Translations under genes and position numbers: made by a program
Shown here: piece after piece, positions 15,600 to 24,087 of the stretch
Layout of the letters: the number at the start of each line of letters is the position of its first letter
How positions within the stretch are numbered: the stretch's first letter is position 1
Notes under the pieces: generated by a model
Database searches by the model: none
What the model was told of the DNA's origin: nothing
The model's input: only the letters and a program-made list of their open reading frames with translations
NCBI GenBank assembly: GCA_031396695.1
Contig: JANNLG010000069.1
Span: 23,512 to 87,511, forward strand
DNA: 64,000 nucleotides
Source: VGRW01 sp031396695
Lineage (GTDB): Bacteria; Myxococcota_A; UBA9160; SZUA-336
Reading direction: 5' to 3'

Positions 15600-17450
15600 G
15601 TGCGGAGCTCTGCGGGTGGTTTCGTTCGGATTCTCGGCGCGCTGTCGCTCGTCGCTGCGACGACGCTGGGCTGTGCCGACGCATCGTGGGAAGGCACGCA
15701 GCGAGCCAACACGGTCGCCGCGTACACCCGCTTCCTCCGAGACAACCCGGAGTCCGTGCACGCGAAGGCAGCGGAGGAGCGAGTCGCATTCCTGCGCGTG
15801 ATGACGCATCAAACGATCCCGGCGTTCGAGCAGTTCGTGCAGACCTATCCGAATGGTTCGCTCGCGCCCGAGCTGAAGGCGGCCATGGAGCCCCTCTTCT
15901 TCGAGCGCGCCCGCTCCACGAATACGGTCGTAGGCTATCAGCAGTTCCTCGCGGACTATCCGAACGGCGAGCTCGCGCGGCGCGTGAAGGGCGATCTCGC
16001 CTACGTGCAGATGTCTTCCGCGGAGCCGAGCGTCGCGTCGATGCGCGAGTTCCTGCGCGAGTATCCGGACAGCGACTTCTCGGCCGACGCTCAGCGAAGC
16101 CTCGACCTGGTCGCGTTCAAGAGCGAGACGACCGTCAAGCACCTCGGCATTCGCGTGGAGGTTGCGCCCAACGCGGCCCAGCCGCAGCGCGTGCGCCGCG
16201 GCTTCGTTTCGGTCGTCGCGCGAAATTACCGCGAGCACGGTATCGAGGTCACGCTGATTCCGACCGGCAGCGAACCGACGCCTGACATGCAGGGCTGGAT
16301 CCGGCTCGATTACGACGAGGCGCAGGCCTCGGGAACGTTCGGTGGCTCGACCATTCTCGCGCGCTGCCGCGTGCGCCTGTACAACAACGCCGCACCGAAC
16401 GAGCCGATCTGGGATCGTACGTTCGAAGCGCCGGCGGAGCACATCCTCAAGGGCACCTACGGCCGCGACAAGACCGTGTTCGGAAACTCGCGCTACCCGT
16501 TCTGGAAGCAGTTCTTCGTGCCGGTTTCGACCTGGGCGAGCACCGAGGCGCGTGTGCAGCGGCTCGACTACCTCGAGGACGTCCGCGCCATCGACATGCG
16601 CGGCGACCATGTCGCCGTGCTGTTCGCGCGCGGCGGCTTCGATCTGCTCGACGTTTCCTCGCCGCTCGACCCGCGCGTGATCGACCGGTACCGCCGGGAC
16701 GACGACCTGTCGAGCTGGAACGGCGTCAAGATCATCGACGACAAGCACGTCCTGATCTACGGACCCGACGGGGCCGAGCTCGTGAAGAGAACCGGCGAGA
16801 AGCCGGAGTCGCTCGGCAAGTGGGAGGTGCCCGAAGTCGGCGCCGTGCTCGCAGCCGACGCGTACGACGACACGATTCTGATCGCCGGGAACAAGGGCAT
16901 CTTCGCGATTCGCACCTCGAGCGAGCGGATGGTCCCGCACCGCCTGCTCGAAGGAGTGTACGTCGGCGTCGACGTCGCGAAGCCGTACATCTACCTGGTG
17001 CAGCCGACGCGCGTGGAAGTCACGTCGCCCAAGCACCTTCTCCGACACCTCGCCGGTTCACCCGTCGCGCTCTCCGATGGCTTCACGGCCAAGGGCTCGC
17101 GCATCGCCGGTGGCTCGTTGATCGTGTTCGGCAAGGACGAAGCGATCGAGCTCTCGCTCGCGGTGCCCGCGCGACCGCGCATGGTCGGACACCTCGACGC
17201 AGCGAAGGTGGGGCGCCTTGTCGACCTGGTGGCCGACGGCGACCGGACCTATCTGCTCGGCGAGCGTGGCCTGCAGATCGCGGATCTCGAGGGTCGACGC
17301 GTGTCCGACACCGTGCAGGTGCATGGCACGCACGCGATCACGCGTCGCGGCCGCTACGTTTTCGTGGCGGGCGACCGGACGCTCGAGGTTCTGGACGTCG
17401 GCCCGTACCAGGTGAAGGACACCGCGCTCGCGAGCCCCGCGGCTCAGTGA
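15600..17450 (+). CDS. Lipoprotein with tandem helical repeats and a C-terminal propeller-like region
   Basis: 616 residues. The start is GTG 15600, five bases after a perfect AGGAGG. The first residues form a lipoprotein signal (hydrophobic stretch then TLGC, acylated Cys near residue 25). Residues about 35-170 contain four related helical repeats, each with an F-L/V-x-x-Y/N-P core (FLRDNPES, FVQTYPNG, FLADYPNG, FLREYPDS), as in TPR/BamD-like proteins. A beta-rich middle (about 180-320) follows. The C-terminal 300 residues carry repeated short beta motifs such as AIDMRGDHVAVLFARGGFDLLDVSSP and LLGERGLQIADLEG, resembling LVIVD-type propeller repeats. Probably exported to the envelope; the function is not known to me. 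It stands alone after the rRNA operon, convergent with aroA. Confidence 0.8.
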   Translation: MRSSAGGFVRILGALSLVAATTLGCADASWEGTQRANTVAAYTRFLRDNPESVHAKAAEERVAFLRVMTHQTIPAFEQFVQTYPNGSLAPELKAAMEPLFFERARSTNTVVGYQQFLADYPNGELARRVKGDLAYVQMSSAEPSVASMREFLREYPDSDFSADAQRSLDLVAFKSETTVKHLGIRVEVAPNAAQPQRVRRGFVSVVARNYREHGIEVTLIPTGSEPTPDMQGWIRLDYDEAQASGTFGGSTILARCRVRLYNNAAPNEPIWDRTFEAPAEHILKGTYGRDKTVFGNSRYPFWKQFFVPVSTWASTEARVQRLDYLEDVRAIDMRGDHVAVLFARGGFDLLDVSSPLDPRVIDRYRRDDDLSSWNGVKIIDDKHVLIYGPDGAELVKRTGEKPESLGKWEVPEVGAVLAADAYDDTILIAGNKGIFAIRTSSERMVPHRLLEGVYVGVDVAKPYIYLVQPTRVEVTSPKHLLRHLAGSPVALSDGFTAKGSRIAGGSLIVFGKDEAIELSLAVPARPRMVGHLDAAKVGRLVDLVADGDRTYLLGERGLQIADLEGRRVSDTVQVHGTHAITRRGRYVFVAGDRTLEVLDVGPYQVKDTALASPAAQ

Positions 17451-17472
17451 GTCGAATTCTCGAGGCGTACGC

Positions 17473-18735
17473 TCAGGCGGAGAGCCGGCGCAGCTCCTCG
17501 AAGAATCCCGGGAACGTCTTGCTCACGCACTCCGGGTCCTGAATCACGATTCCGTCTACGGCGAGTCCCGCTACCGCGAAGCTCATCGCCATTCGATGGT
17601 CCTCGTAGGTCGCGATCCGCGCGGGCGTCACTCGCGCAGGCGGATCGATCACGAGATCCGTCGCGGTGGTCTCGACCTGTGCGCCCAGCTTCTGCAGCTC
17701 GGTCTGCAGCGCCGCCATTCGGTCAGTTTCCTTGAGCCGCAGGTTAGGCACATTCCGGATGGTCGTTCGCCCGCGCGCGAAGAGCGCGACCACCGCCAGC
17801 GTCAGTGCGCTGTCCGGGAGCGCGTTCAGATCCACGTCGACGCCGTGCAGGTAGCGCGGCCCGCGTACGGAGATCCAGTTCGGTCCGCGCTCGACGCTGC
17901 AGCCCATGCGCTCGAGCACCTCGACGAAGCGAACGTCGGATTGGGCGGAGGCAGCGGACAGCCCCTCCACGCGGATGCGGCCGCCGGTGATCGCCGCGGC
18001 TGCGAAGAAGTACGTCGCTGCCGTCGCGTCCGGTTCGATCGCGAAGCTGCGCGCTCGGTAGCGCTGGCCGCCGGCGACGCGAAACGTGTCGTCGCCGCGT
18101 AGCTCCACCGAGATCCCGAACGCGTTCATCACCGCGAGCGTCAGGTCGACGTAGGGACGCGAGGTGATCGGCATCGCGACGATCTCGACCTCGTCCTCCG
18201 CGAGCGGCGCGACCATCAGTAGCGCGGAGAGAAACTGACTCGACTTGCTCGCGTCGACCGCGACCCGGCCTCCGGTCAGCCGTCCGCCTTGGATCGTGAT
18301 CGGAGGGCAGCCTGCAACCGTGCGCACCGACACGCCGAGCGAGCTCAGCGCGTCCGCGAGATCTTGGATCGGGCGCTCGCGCATGCGCGCGACACCGTCG
18401 AGCGTAACTCGGCCGCGCACGAGCGCCGAGCACGCCGCCAGAAAGCGCATCGTCGTTCCGGAGGCTCGGCAGTCGATCGGATGGAGGGGGATCGCGAACT
18501 CACCCCCGGTGCCGTTCACGAACAGGTCTGCGCCCGCGCGTTCGACGGTCACGCCCAGGCGACCGAGGCCTTCGATCATCGCCGCGGTGTCGTCGCTCTC
18601 GAGCCAGCCGACCAGCCGGCTCCGTCCTGACGCGAGCGCCGCGCACACCAGCGCTCGATTGGTCAGGCTCTTCGACCCGGGAACCCGCACCGTCGCGTCG
18701 GGAGCCGAAATCGTGGATACGGCCAATTCCTGCAT
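17473..18735 (-). CDS. aroA: 3-phosphoshikimate 1-carboxyvinyltransferase (EPSP synthase)
   Basis: 420 residues, the normal length. It transfers the enolpyruvyl group of PEP to shikimate 3-phosphate in the chorismate pathway. The PGSKSLTNRALV motif at residues 19-30 holds the catalytic Lys22. The phosphate-binding MRERPIQDL lies at 118-126, a SSQFLSALLM loop follows, and the C-terminal signature is LRLKETDRMAALQTEL, then YEDHRMAMSFAVAGL. The PEP/glyphosate loop reads SGTTMRFLAA (residues 92-101) instead of the class I form NAGTAMRP. It is divergent from the aminotransferase gene, 163 bases away. Confidence 0.95.
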   Translation of the reverse strand: MQELAVSTISAPDATVRVPGSKSLTNRALVCAALASGRSRLVGWLESDDTAAMIEGLGRLGVTVERAGADLFVNGTGGEFAIPLHPIDCRASGTTMRFLAACSALVRGRVTLDGVARMRERPIQDLADALSSLGVSVRTVAGCPPITIQGGRLTGGRVAVDASKSSQFLSALLMVAPLAEDEVEIVAMPITSRPYVDLTLAVMNAFGISVELRGDDTFRVAGGQRYRARSFAIEPDATAATYFFAAAAITGGRIRVEGLSAASAQSDVRFVEVLERMGCSVERGPNWISVRGPRYLHGVDVDLNALPDSALTLAVVALFARGRTTIRNVPNLRLKETDRMAALQTELQKLGAQVETTATDLVIDPPARVTPARIATYEDHRMAMSFAVAGLAVDGIVIQDPECVSKTFPGFFEELRRLSA

Positions 18736-18898
18736 CGACGGCCGAACGTAGCACAGGGCCTAACTCACTGAAACCGCTCGCGAAACCATTTCTCGAGCGG
18801 CCCAGCCCGCGTTGACCGGTCCGGCCCGAGGCGATAAAGTCGCGCCGATTCGCGCACCGGCGCCCCGTGGCCAGCCGTGTGCGTCTGGAGCTGCCTCG

Positions 18899-20056
18899 AT
18901 GCCGAAGTACCGCCTGCTCACTCCCGGTCCGGTCGCCGTCCCCGAGAGGGTTCGCCTGGCCATGGCGCAGACGCTTCTGCACCACCGCGCGCCCGCGTTC
19001 ATTCCGCTGTTCAAGGAGGTGCGCGCGAACCTGGCGCGCGTGTTCCAGACCGAGCAGGAGGTGCTGATTCTCGCCAGCAGCGGGACCGGCGCGATGGAAG
19101 CGGCGGTGACCAACACGCTCTCTCCGGGCGATCGCGCGGTGGTCGTGCGCGGCGGGAAGTTCGGAGAGCGCTGGGCGGAGATCTGCGCGGCCTACGGGAT
19201 CGAGGTCGAGTGCGTCGACGTCGAGTGGGGCCGCGCCGTCGAGCCCGAAGCGGTGCGCGCCGCGTTCGCGCGCTGCCCGGACGCGCGAGCGCTGCTCGTG
19301 CAGGCCTGCGAAACATCGACCGGCGTCTACCACCCGATTCGCGCCCTGGCCGAGATCACTCGCGAGCGTCCCGATCGCCTGATCGTCGTCGATGGAATCA
19401 GCGGCGTGGGCGTGCACGACCTGCCCATGGACGCGTGGGGGCTCGATGTCGTCGTCTCCGGCAGCCAGAAGTCGTGGCTGCTCCCGCCAGGGCTCGCGTT
19501 CATTGCGCTCTCCGCGCGCGCGCGCGCGGCCGTCCAGACTTCGCGCAGTCCGCGCTACTACTTCGACCTGCGCAAGGAGCTGAAGGCGCAAACGACCGAC
19601 CAAACGGCCTGGACCGCGGCGGTGTCGCTGATCGTGGGGCTGCGCGAGGCGCTGGAGATGATCCTCGACGAGGGTCTGCACGTCGTGTTCGCGCGCCACG
19701 AAGCGCTAGCGCGCGCGACGCGCGCCGCCATGCAGGCGCTGGGACTGCGCTTGGTCGCCGTCGACGCTCCGGCGTTCGGCTGCACCGCGGTGTACGTGCC
19801 CGAGGGCGTCGACGGAAACCGCTTCGTGAAGCACCTGCGCGACGCCTACGACATCACGATCATGGGCGGGCAGGGGGATCTCGACGGCAAGATCTTCCGC
19901 GTTGGCCACATGGGCGACGTGGACGGATTCGACATGATCAGCGCAGTCGCGGCGATCGAGATGACGCTCGCCGACCTGGGCCAACCGGTGAAGATCGGCG
20001 ACGGCACACGCGCGATGATCGAGCAGCTACACAAGTCCGGGTTCAGAAAGGTGTGA
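18899..20056 (+). CDS. Class V aminotransferase (alanine-glyoxylate/serine-pyruvate type), probable phosphoserine aminotransferase
   Basis: 385 residues of the PLP fold type I, class V family. The N-terminal LLTPGPVAVPERV motif is typical of the alanine-glyoxylate / serine-pyruvate group. The PLP Schiff-base lysine is Lys191 in SGSQKSWLLPPGL, preceded by VVDGISGVG with the cofactor-binding Asp. A TGGAG sits 8 bases before the ATG. The gene is 5 bases from serA, in the same direction. That neighbourhood suggests it supplies the transamination step from 3-phosphohydroxypyruvate to phosphoserine, replacing serC. The role is inferred from context; glyoxylate or pyruvate could be the acceptor instead. 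Confidence 0.88.
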   Translation: MPKYRLLTPGPVAVPERVRLAMAQTLLHHRAPAFIPLFKEVRANLARVFQTEQEVLILASSGTGAMEAAVTNTLSPGDRAVVVRGGKFGERWAEICAAYGIEVECVDVEWGRAVEPEAVRAAFARCPDARALLVQACETSTGVYHPIRALAEITRERPDRLIVVDGISGVGVHDLPMDAWGLDVVVSGSQKSWLLPPGLAFIALSARARAAVQTSRSPRYYFDLRKELKAQTTDQTAWTAAVSLIVGLREALEMILDEGLHVVFARHEALARATRAAMQALGLRLVAVDAPAFGCTAVYVPEGVDGNRFVKHLRDAYDITIMGGQGDLDGKIFRVGHMGDVDGFDMISAVAAIEMTLADLGQPVKIGDGTRAMIEQLHKSGFRKV

Positions 20057-20061
20057 GTGCA

Positions 20062-21666
20062 GTGACACGCGTACTGATCAGCGACAAACTGTCCGACGAA
20101 GGGCTCGCGATTCTCGAGGCCGCCGAAGGCATCGACTTCGATCACAAGCCCGGCCTGTCCGTGGACGAGCTCAAGAAGATCCTGCCGGACTACGACGGCC
20201 TGATCATCCGCAGCGGCACGAAAGTCTCCGCCGACGTGATAGAGGCCGGCCGCAACCTGCGCGTGATCGGGCGCGCGGGAATCGGCGTCGACAACGTCGA
20301 CCTCACCGCAGCGACCGCGCGCGGCATCATCGTGATGAATACGCCCGAGGGAAACACGATCACGACCGCGGAACACGCGATCTCGCTGATGGCGGCGCTC
20401 GCGCGGAAGATCCCCCAGGCCACCGCCAGCATGCGCGCGGGAAACTGGGAGAAGACGAAGTTCAACGGCAAGGAACTCTTCGATCAGGTGCTCGGCGTGA
20501 TCGGGCTCGGCAACATCGGCTCGATCGTCGCCGACCGTGCGCGCGGCCTGCGGATGCGCGTGATCGCGTTCGATCCGCTCGTCTCCGAGGAGCGCGCCGA
20601 AAGGCTCGGCGTCGACCTGGTCTCGCTCGACGAGCTGATCACGCGAGCCGACGTCATCACCGTGCACGTGCCGCTCACCGAGAGCACGCGGGGACTGATC
20701 GGACGCGAGGCGTTCGCCAAAGCGAAGCAGGGCGTGTTGATCATCAATGCGGCGCGCGGGGGAATCGTCGACGAGCAGGCTCTGCTCGAGGCGATCGAGA
20801 GCGGCAAGTGCGCGGGAGCCGCGCTCGACGTGTTCGAGAAGGAGCCGCCGCCGAAGGACCACCCGCTGCTGAAACGCGACGAGGTGATCTTCACGCCGCA
20901 CCTGGGTGCGGCGACGGATACCGCGCAGCTCAACGTGGCGATCGCGGTCGCCGAGCAGGTGCGCGACTACCTGCAGCGCGGCGTGGTGCGCAACGCCGTG
21001 AACCTGCCATCGGTCTCCGCCGAGGATCTCGAGGTGCTGAGACCGTTCATCGTGCTCGGCGAGAAGCTCGGTCAGTTCCAGGGCCAGGTCGCGACGGCGG
21101 GGATCACCGAGATCGAAGTCGAGTACGCCGGCGAAATCGCGGGTCTGAACGTCCAACCGATCTCGATCGCCGTCCTGCGCGGCGTGCTGGCGCCCTGGTT
21201 CGGCGACGAAGTGAACTACGTGAACGCGCCCGTGATCGCTCAGAAGCAGGGCGTGCGCGTGATCGAGACCAAGTCCGCCGAGCCAGAGGACTTCGTCAGC
21301 CTGGTCACCGTGAAGGTGCGCGAGCGCGGGGGCGTCTCGCACCTGATCGCGGGCACGATCTTCGGCCGCACGCAGCCGCGCATCGTGCGCATCGACGACT
21401 TCCGCTTCGAGGCCATCCCCGAGGGACCGACGTTCCTGATCCGGAACCAGGATCGCCCGGGCGTGGTCGGCCACGTCGGTACACTGCTCGGTGACGCGGG
21501 GATCAACATCAAGCGCATGCAGCTCGGATTGCACCTCTCGAACGGGCAGGCGCTGCAGCTGCTCTCTGTCGATCCGATGCCCTCGAGCAGGGTGCTCGAG
21601 GCCGTGCGCGCTCTGCCCGGGATCGAGAAGGCGCTGCTGCTCGATCTGGGTGCGCGAGTCACCTGA
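20062..21666 (+). CDS. serA: D-3-phosphoglycerate dehydrogenase
   Basis: 534 residues, the long ACT-containing form. It makes 3-phosphohydroxypyruvate, the first step of serine synthesis. Domains: substrate-binding N-terminus; Rossmann domain with GVIGLGNIGSIVADRA near residue 145 and catalytic Arg/Glu/His (NAARGGIVDE near residue 230, FTPHLGAAT near 277); an intervening ASB domain; and a C-terminal ACT domain beginning LIRNQDRPGVVGHVG, likely binding serine for feedback control. GTG 20062 is chosen over GTG 20053, because AAAGG is then correctly spaced and the earlier GTG would overlap the previous stop with no site. Confidence 0.95.
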   Translation: MTRVLISDKLSDEGLAILEAAEGIDFDHKPGLSVDELKKILPDYDGLIIRSGTKVSADVIEAGRNLRVIGRAGIGVDNVDLTAATARGIIVMNTPEGNTITTAEHAISLMAALARKIPQATASMRAGNWEKTKFNGKELFDQVLGVIGLGNIGSIVADRARGLRMRVIAFDPLVSEERAERLGVDLVSLDELITRADVITVHVPLTESTRGLIGREAFAKAKQGVLIINAARGGIVDEQALLEAIESGKCAGAALDVFEKEPPPKDHPLLKRDEVIFTPHLGAATDTAQLNVAIAVAEQVRDYLQRGVVRNAVNLPSVSAEDLEVLRPFIVLGEKLGQFQGQVATAGITEIEVEYAGEIAGLNVQPISIAVLRGVLAPWFGDEVNYVNAPVIAQKQGVRVIETKSAEPEDFVSLVTVKVRERGGVSHLIAGTIFGRTQPRIVRIDDFRFEAIPEGPTFLIRNQDRPGVVGHVGTLLGDAGINIKRMQLGLHLSNGQALQLLSVDPMPSSRVLEAVRALPGIEKALLLDLGARVT

Positions 21667-21669
21667 GCC

Positions 21670-22977
21670 ATGCCGAACGTCGTTTGCGTCGGGGCGCAGT
21701 GGGGAGACGAGGGCAAGGGCAAGGTCGTCGACCAGCTCGCCTGCCGCGCCGACTTGGTCGTGCGCTTCCAGGGCGGGCCGAACGCCGGCCATACGCTGGT
21801 CGTCGATGGAGAGACCACGATCCTGCACCTGATCCCGTCGGGGATCCTGCAGCCGGCAACGCTGAATCTGATCGGACCGGGGGTCGTCGTAGATCCCGAC
21901 GTGCTGCTGGGCGAGATCGCGATGCTGCAAGCCAAGTCCGTGCCGGTGGGGCGCGAGCGATTCAGAATCTCGGATCGCGCGCACGTGATCCTGCCCGTGC
22001 ACTCCGCGCTCGACAAGGCGCGCGAGGAGGCGCACTCCACGCTCACGATCGGCACGACCGGCCGCGGCATCGGTCCCGCGTACGAGAGCCGGGTCGCGCG
22101 CACGGGCGTGCGCATCTCGGATCTGCTCGAGCCCGACACCCTGCGCGAGCGGCTCGAGCTCGCGCACTACGAGCGCAACTTCCTGCTCGAGAAGCTGTAC
22201 GGCTGGCCGGTGGTTCCGCTCGAGGACGTCTGGGAACGCGCGATCGCCTGGGGCGAGAAGCTCGCGCCCTACGTCGACGATGTGGGCGTGACGCTCGACG
22301 CGGCGCTTCGCGAGGGCCGTTCCGTCCTGCTCGAGGGCGCGCAGGGTACACTGCTCGATGTAGATCACGGCACCTACCCGTTCGTGACCTCGTCGACCAC
22401 GCTGGCGGGCGGCGCGTGCGCGGGCGCGGGCATCGGACCGACGCGCATCGACTCTGTGCTCGGCATCTCCAAGGCCTACACCACGCGTGTCGGCGGCGGG
22501 CCGTTCCCGACCGAGGACACCGGCCCCGCAGGCCAGCACATGGGCGCGGTCGGACGCGAGTTCGGTGCCACCACCGGTCGCAAGCGCCGCTGCGGTTGGC
22601 TCGACCTGGTCGTGCTGCGCCACGCGGTGCGCGTGAACGGAATTACGGGCCTGGCGCTCCTGAAGCTCGACATTCTCACCGGGCTGCCCGAAGTCAAGGT
22701 CTGCGTGGGCTACCGCGCGAACGGCAAGGAAATCGCCGAGTTTCCGGCCAGCATCACCACGCTCGGCCGCTGCGAGCCGATCTACCGCAGCTTCCGCGGC
22801 TGGAGCGAGGCGATCGAGCGCGCGCGCAGCCTCGACGACCTGCCTCAAGCGGCGCGCGATTACGTCCGATGGATCGAGGACGCGCTCGGCGTTCCCGTGG
22901 ATCTGCTCGGTGTGGGTCCGGAACGCGACGCGACGATCGAGCAGCGCAATCCCTTCGATCGACCGGCCAGACGGTGA
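21670..22977 (+). CDS. purA: Adenylosuccinate synthetase
   Basis: 435 residues. It makes adenylosuccinate from IMP and aspartate with GTP. The N-terminal P-loop GAQWGDEGKGK (residues 8-18) carries the catalytic Asp. The QGGPNAGHT, TTGRGIGPAY, GAQGTLLDVDHGTYPFVTSS and GATTGRKRRCGWLD motifs are all intact. It follows serA by 3 bases, and its TGA overlaps the next GTG start, so it belongs to the same operon. Confidence 0.97.
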   Translation: MPNVVCVGAQWGDEGKGKVVDQLACRADLVVRFQGGPNAGHTLVVDGETTILHLIPSGILQPATLNLIGPGVVVDPDVLLGEIAMLQAKSVPVGRERFRISDRAHVILPVHSALDKAREEAHSTLTIGTTGRGIGPAYESRVARTGVRISDLLEPDTLRERLELAHYERNFLLEKLYGWPVVPLEDVWERAIAWGEKLAPYVDDVGVTLDAALREGRSVLLEGAQGTLLDVDHGTYPFVTSSTTLAGGACAGAGIGPTRIDSVLGISKAYTTRVGGGPFPTEDTGPAGQHMGAVGREFGATTGRKRRCGWLDLVVLRHAVRVNGITGLALLKLDILTGLPEVKVCVGYRANGKEIAEFPASITTLGRCEPIYRSFRGWSEAIERARSLDDLPQAARDYVRWIEDALGVPVDLLGVGPERDATIEQRNPFDRPARR

Positions 22978-23981
22978 AGAGACTCCTCGTCCTCGCGATC
23001 AGCTCGACGCTCCTCGCGCTCCAAGCCGGAGCCGCCGAGCCGACGTGTATCGAGCGCTGTCGCGAGATGGCTCTGGCGGGCAAGCTGCGCAAGGGCGTGA
23101 ACGAGAAGGGCTGCGTCACGAATCTGTGTCAGGAGGACGCCCGCCGCCTGTACAAGAGCGGCGAGTTCGCGGCCGCGCTCGCATCGCTCGACACTCTGGC
23201 CGAGCCGCTGCAGAACAGCCCCTCCTACCTGTACGACCGCGGGCGCGTCTACTACGCGCTCGGTCGCTTCCCGGAGGCGCTCGAGGCCTTCGACGCCTCG
23301 CTCGAGGTCCTGCCCAAGGCATTCGAGTGCGCGGTCCAGCGCGGTCACACCTTGATCCGGCTAGGCCGCCACGACGACGCGCGCGCGCAGTTCTTCACGT
23401 TGCTCGAATCCCCGGCGGCGGAGCGCGAGTTCCGCGGGTTGCGCACGCGCTCCTACCTGCTCGGGAACATCGGCGTCATCGACGTGCTGCGCGGCGAGAC
23501 CGCGAAGGGCAAGACGGAGCTGGAAGAGGCGCTGAAAGTCGACGGCCGCAACACACAAGCGTCGACCTACATCTTCCGCGCGCTCCCGCAGCTCGAAGAG
23601 GGCACGATCGACCGCGAAGGCATCGCGATGTACTACGGCGCCACGGAAGACGCGGGTCTGGGTGACCGCAAGCGCGCCGAGCAGGAAACCGCGGCGGTGA
23701 TCGCCAAATACCCGAAGTTCGCCGAGTCGTACTTCCTCGAGTCGGACCTGCTGCGCAGCGCGCACCGCTACGAGGACTGCGAGCGCGTGCTGATGGCCGG
23801 CGAACGCGAGATCCCCACGGAGATCGACCTGAAGGCCGATCGCCTGCGCTGCACGCTGCTGAAGCTCGGGCCCACCAGCGCGTCCGCCAAGCCCGCGCTC
23901 GCCGAGCTCAAGCGCCTGCACAAGCAGCACCCCGACAACGCGCTCACCAAAGAGATTCTGCACGCCCTCGATCTCTACTGA
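22974..23981 (+). CDS. Secreted TPR-repeat protein
   Basis: 335 residues. GTG 22974 overlaps the purA stop (GTGA). A signal peptide (KRLLVLAISSTLLALQAGA) is probably cut before AEPTC. The mature N-terminus has four cysteines (TCIERCRE and GCVTNLC) that could form disulfides in the periplasm. Residues about 55-150 contain two to three TPR units (YDRGRVYYALGRFPEALEAFDASLEVLP is the clearest), followed by further helical repeats. No enzyme motif is present. The role is unknown. Coupling to purA may only reflect compact packing. Confidence 0.8.
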   Translation: MKRLLVLAISSTLLALQAGAAEPTCIERCREMALAGKLRKGVNEKGCVTNLCQEDARRLYKSGEFAAALASLDTLAEPLQNSPSYLYDRGRVYYALGRFPEALEAFDASLEVLPKAFECAVQRGHTLIRLGRHDDARAQFFTLLESPAAEREFRGLRTRSYLLGNIGVIDVLRGETAKGKTELEEALKVDGRNTQASTYIFRALPQLEEGTIDREGIAMYYGATEDAGLGDRKRAEQETAAVIAKYPKFAESYFLESDLLRSAHRYEDCERVLMAGEREIPTEIDLKADRLRCTLLKLGPTSASAKPALAELKRLHKQHPDNALTKEILHALDLY

Positions 23982-24006
23982 ACGCTTGGGCTACCCTCCG
24001 GCGCGC

Positions 24007-24082
24007 GGGCCCTTAGCTCAGTCGGTAGAGCAGTGGACTTTTAATCCATCGGTCTCCGGTTCGATCCCGGAAGGGCCCACCA
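24007..24082 (+). tRNA. tRNA-Lys (anticodon TTT)
   Basis: The acceptor GGGCCCT pairs with AGGGCCC, followed by A and an encoded CCA. The D-loop is AGTCGGTAGAGC, the anticodon stem is GTGGA/TCCAT with loop CTTTTAA (anticodon TTT), and the T arm is CCGGTTCGATCCCGG. It is a lone tRNA between a plus-strand gene and a convergent minus-strand gene. Confidence 0.97.
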
Positions 24083-24087
24083 GAAGA

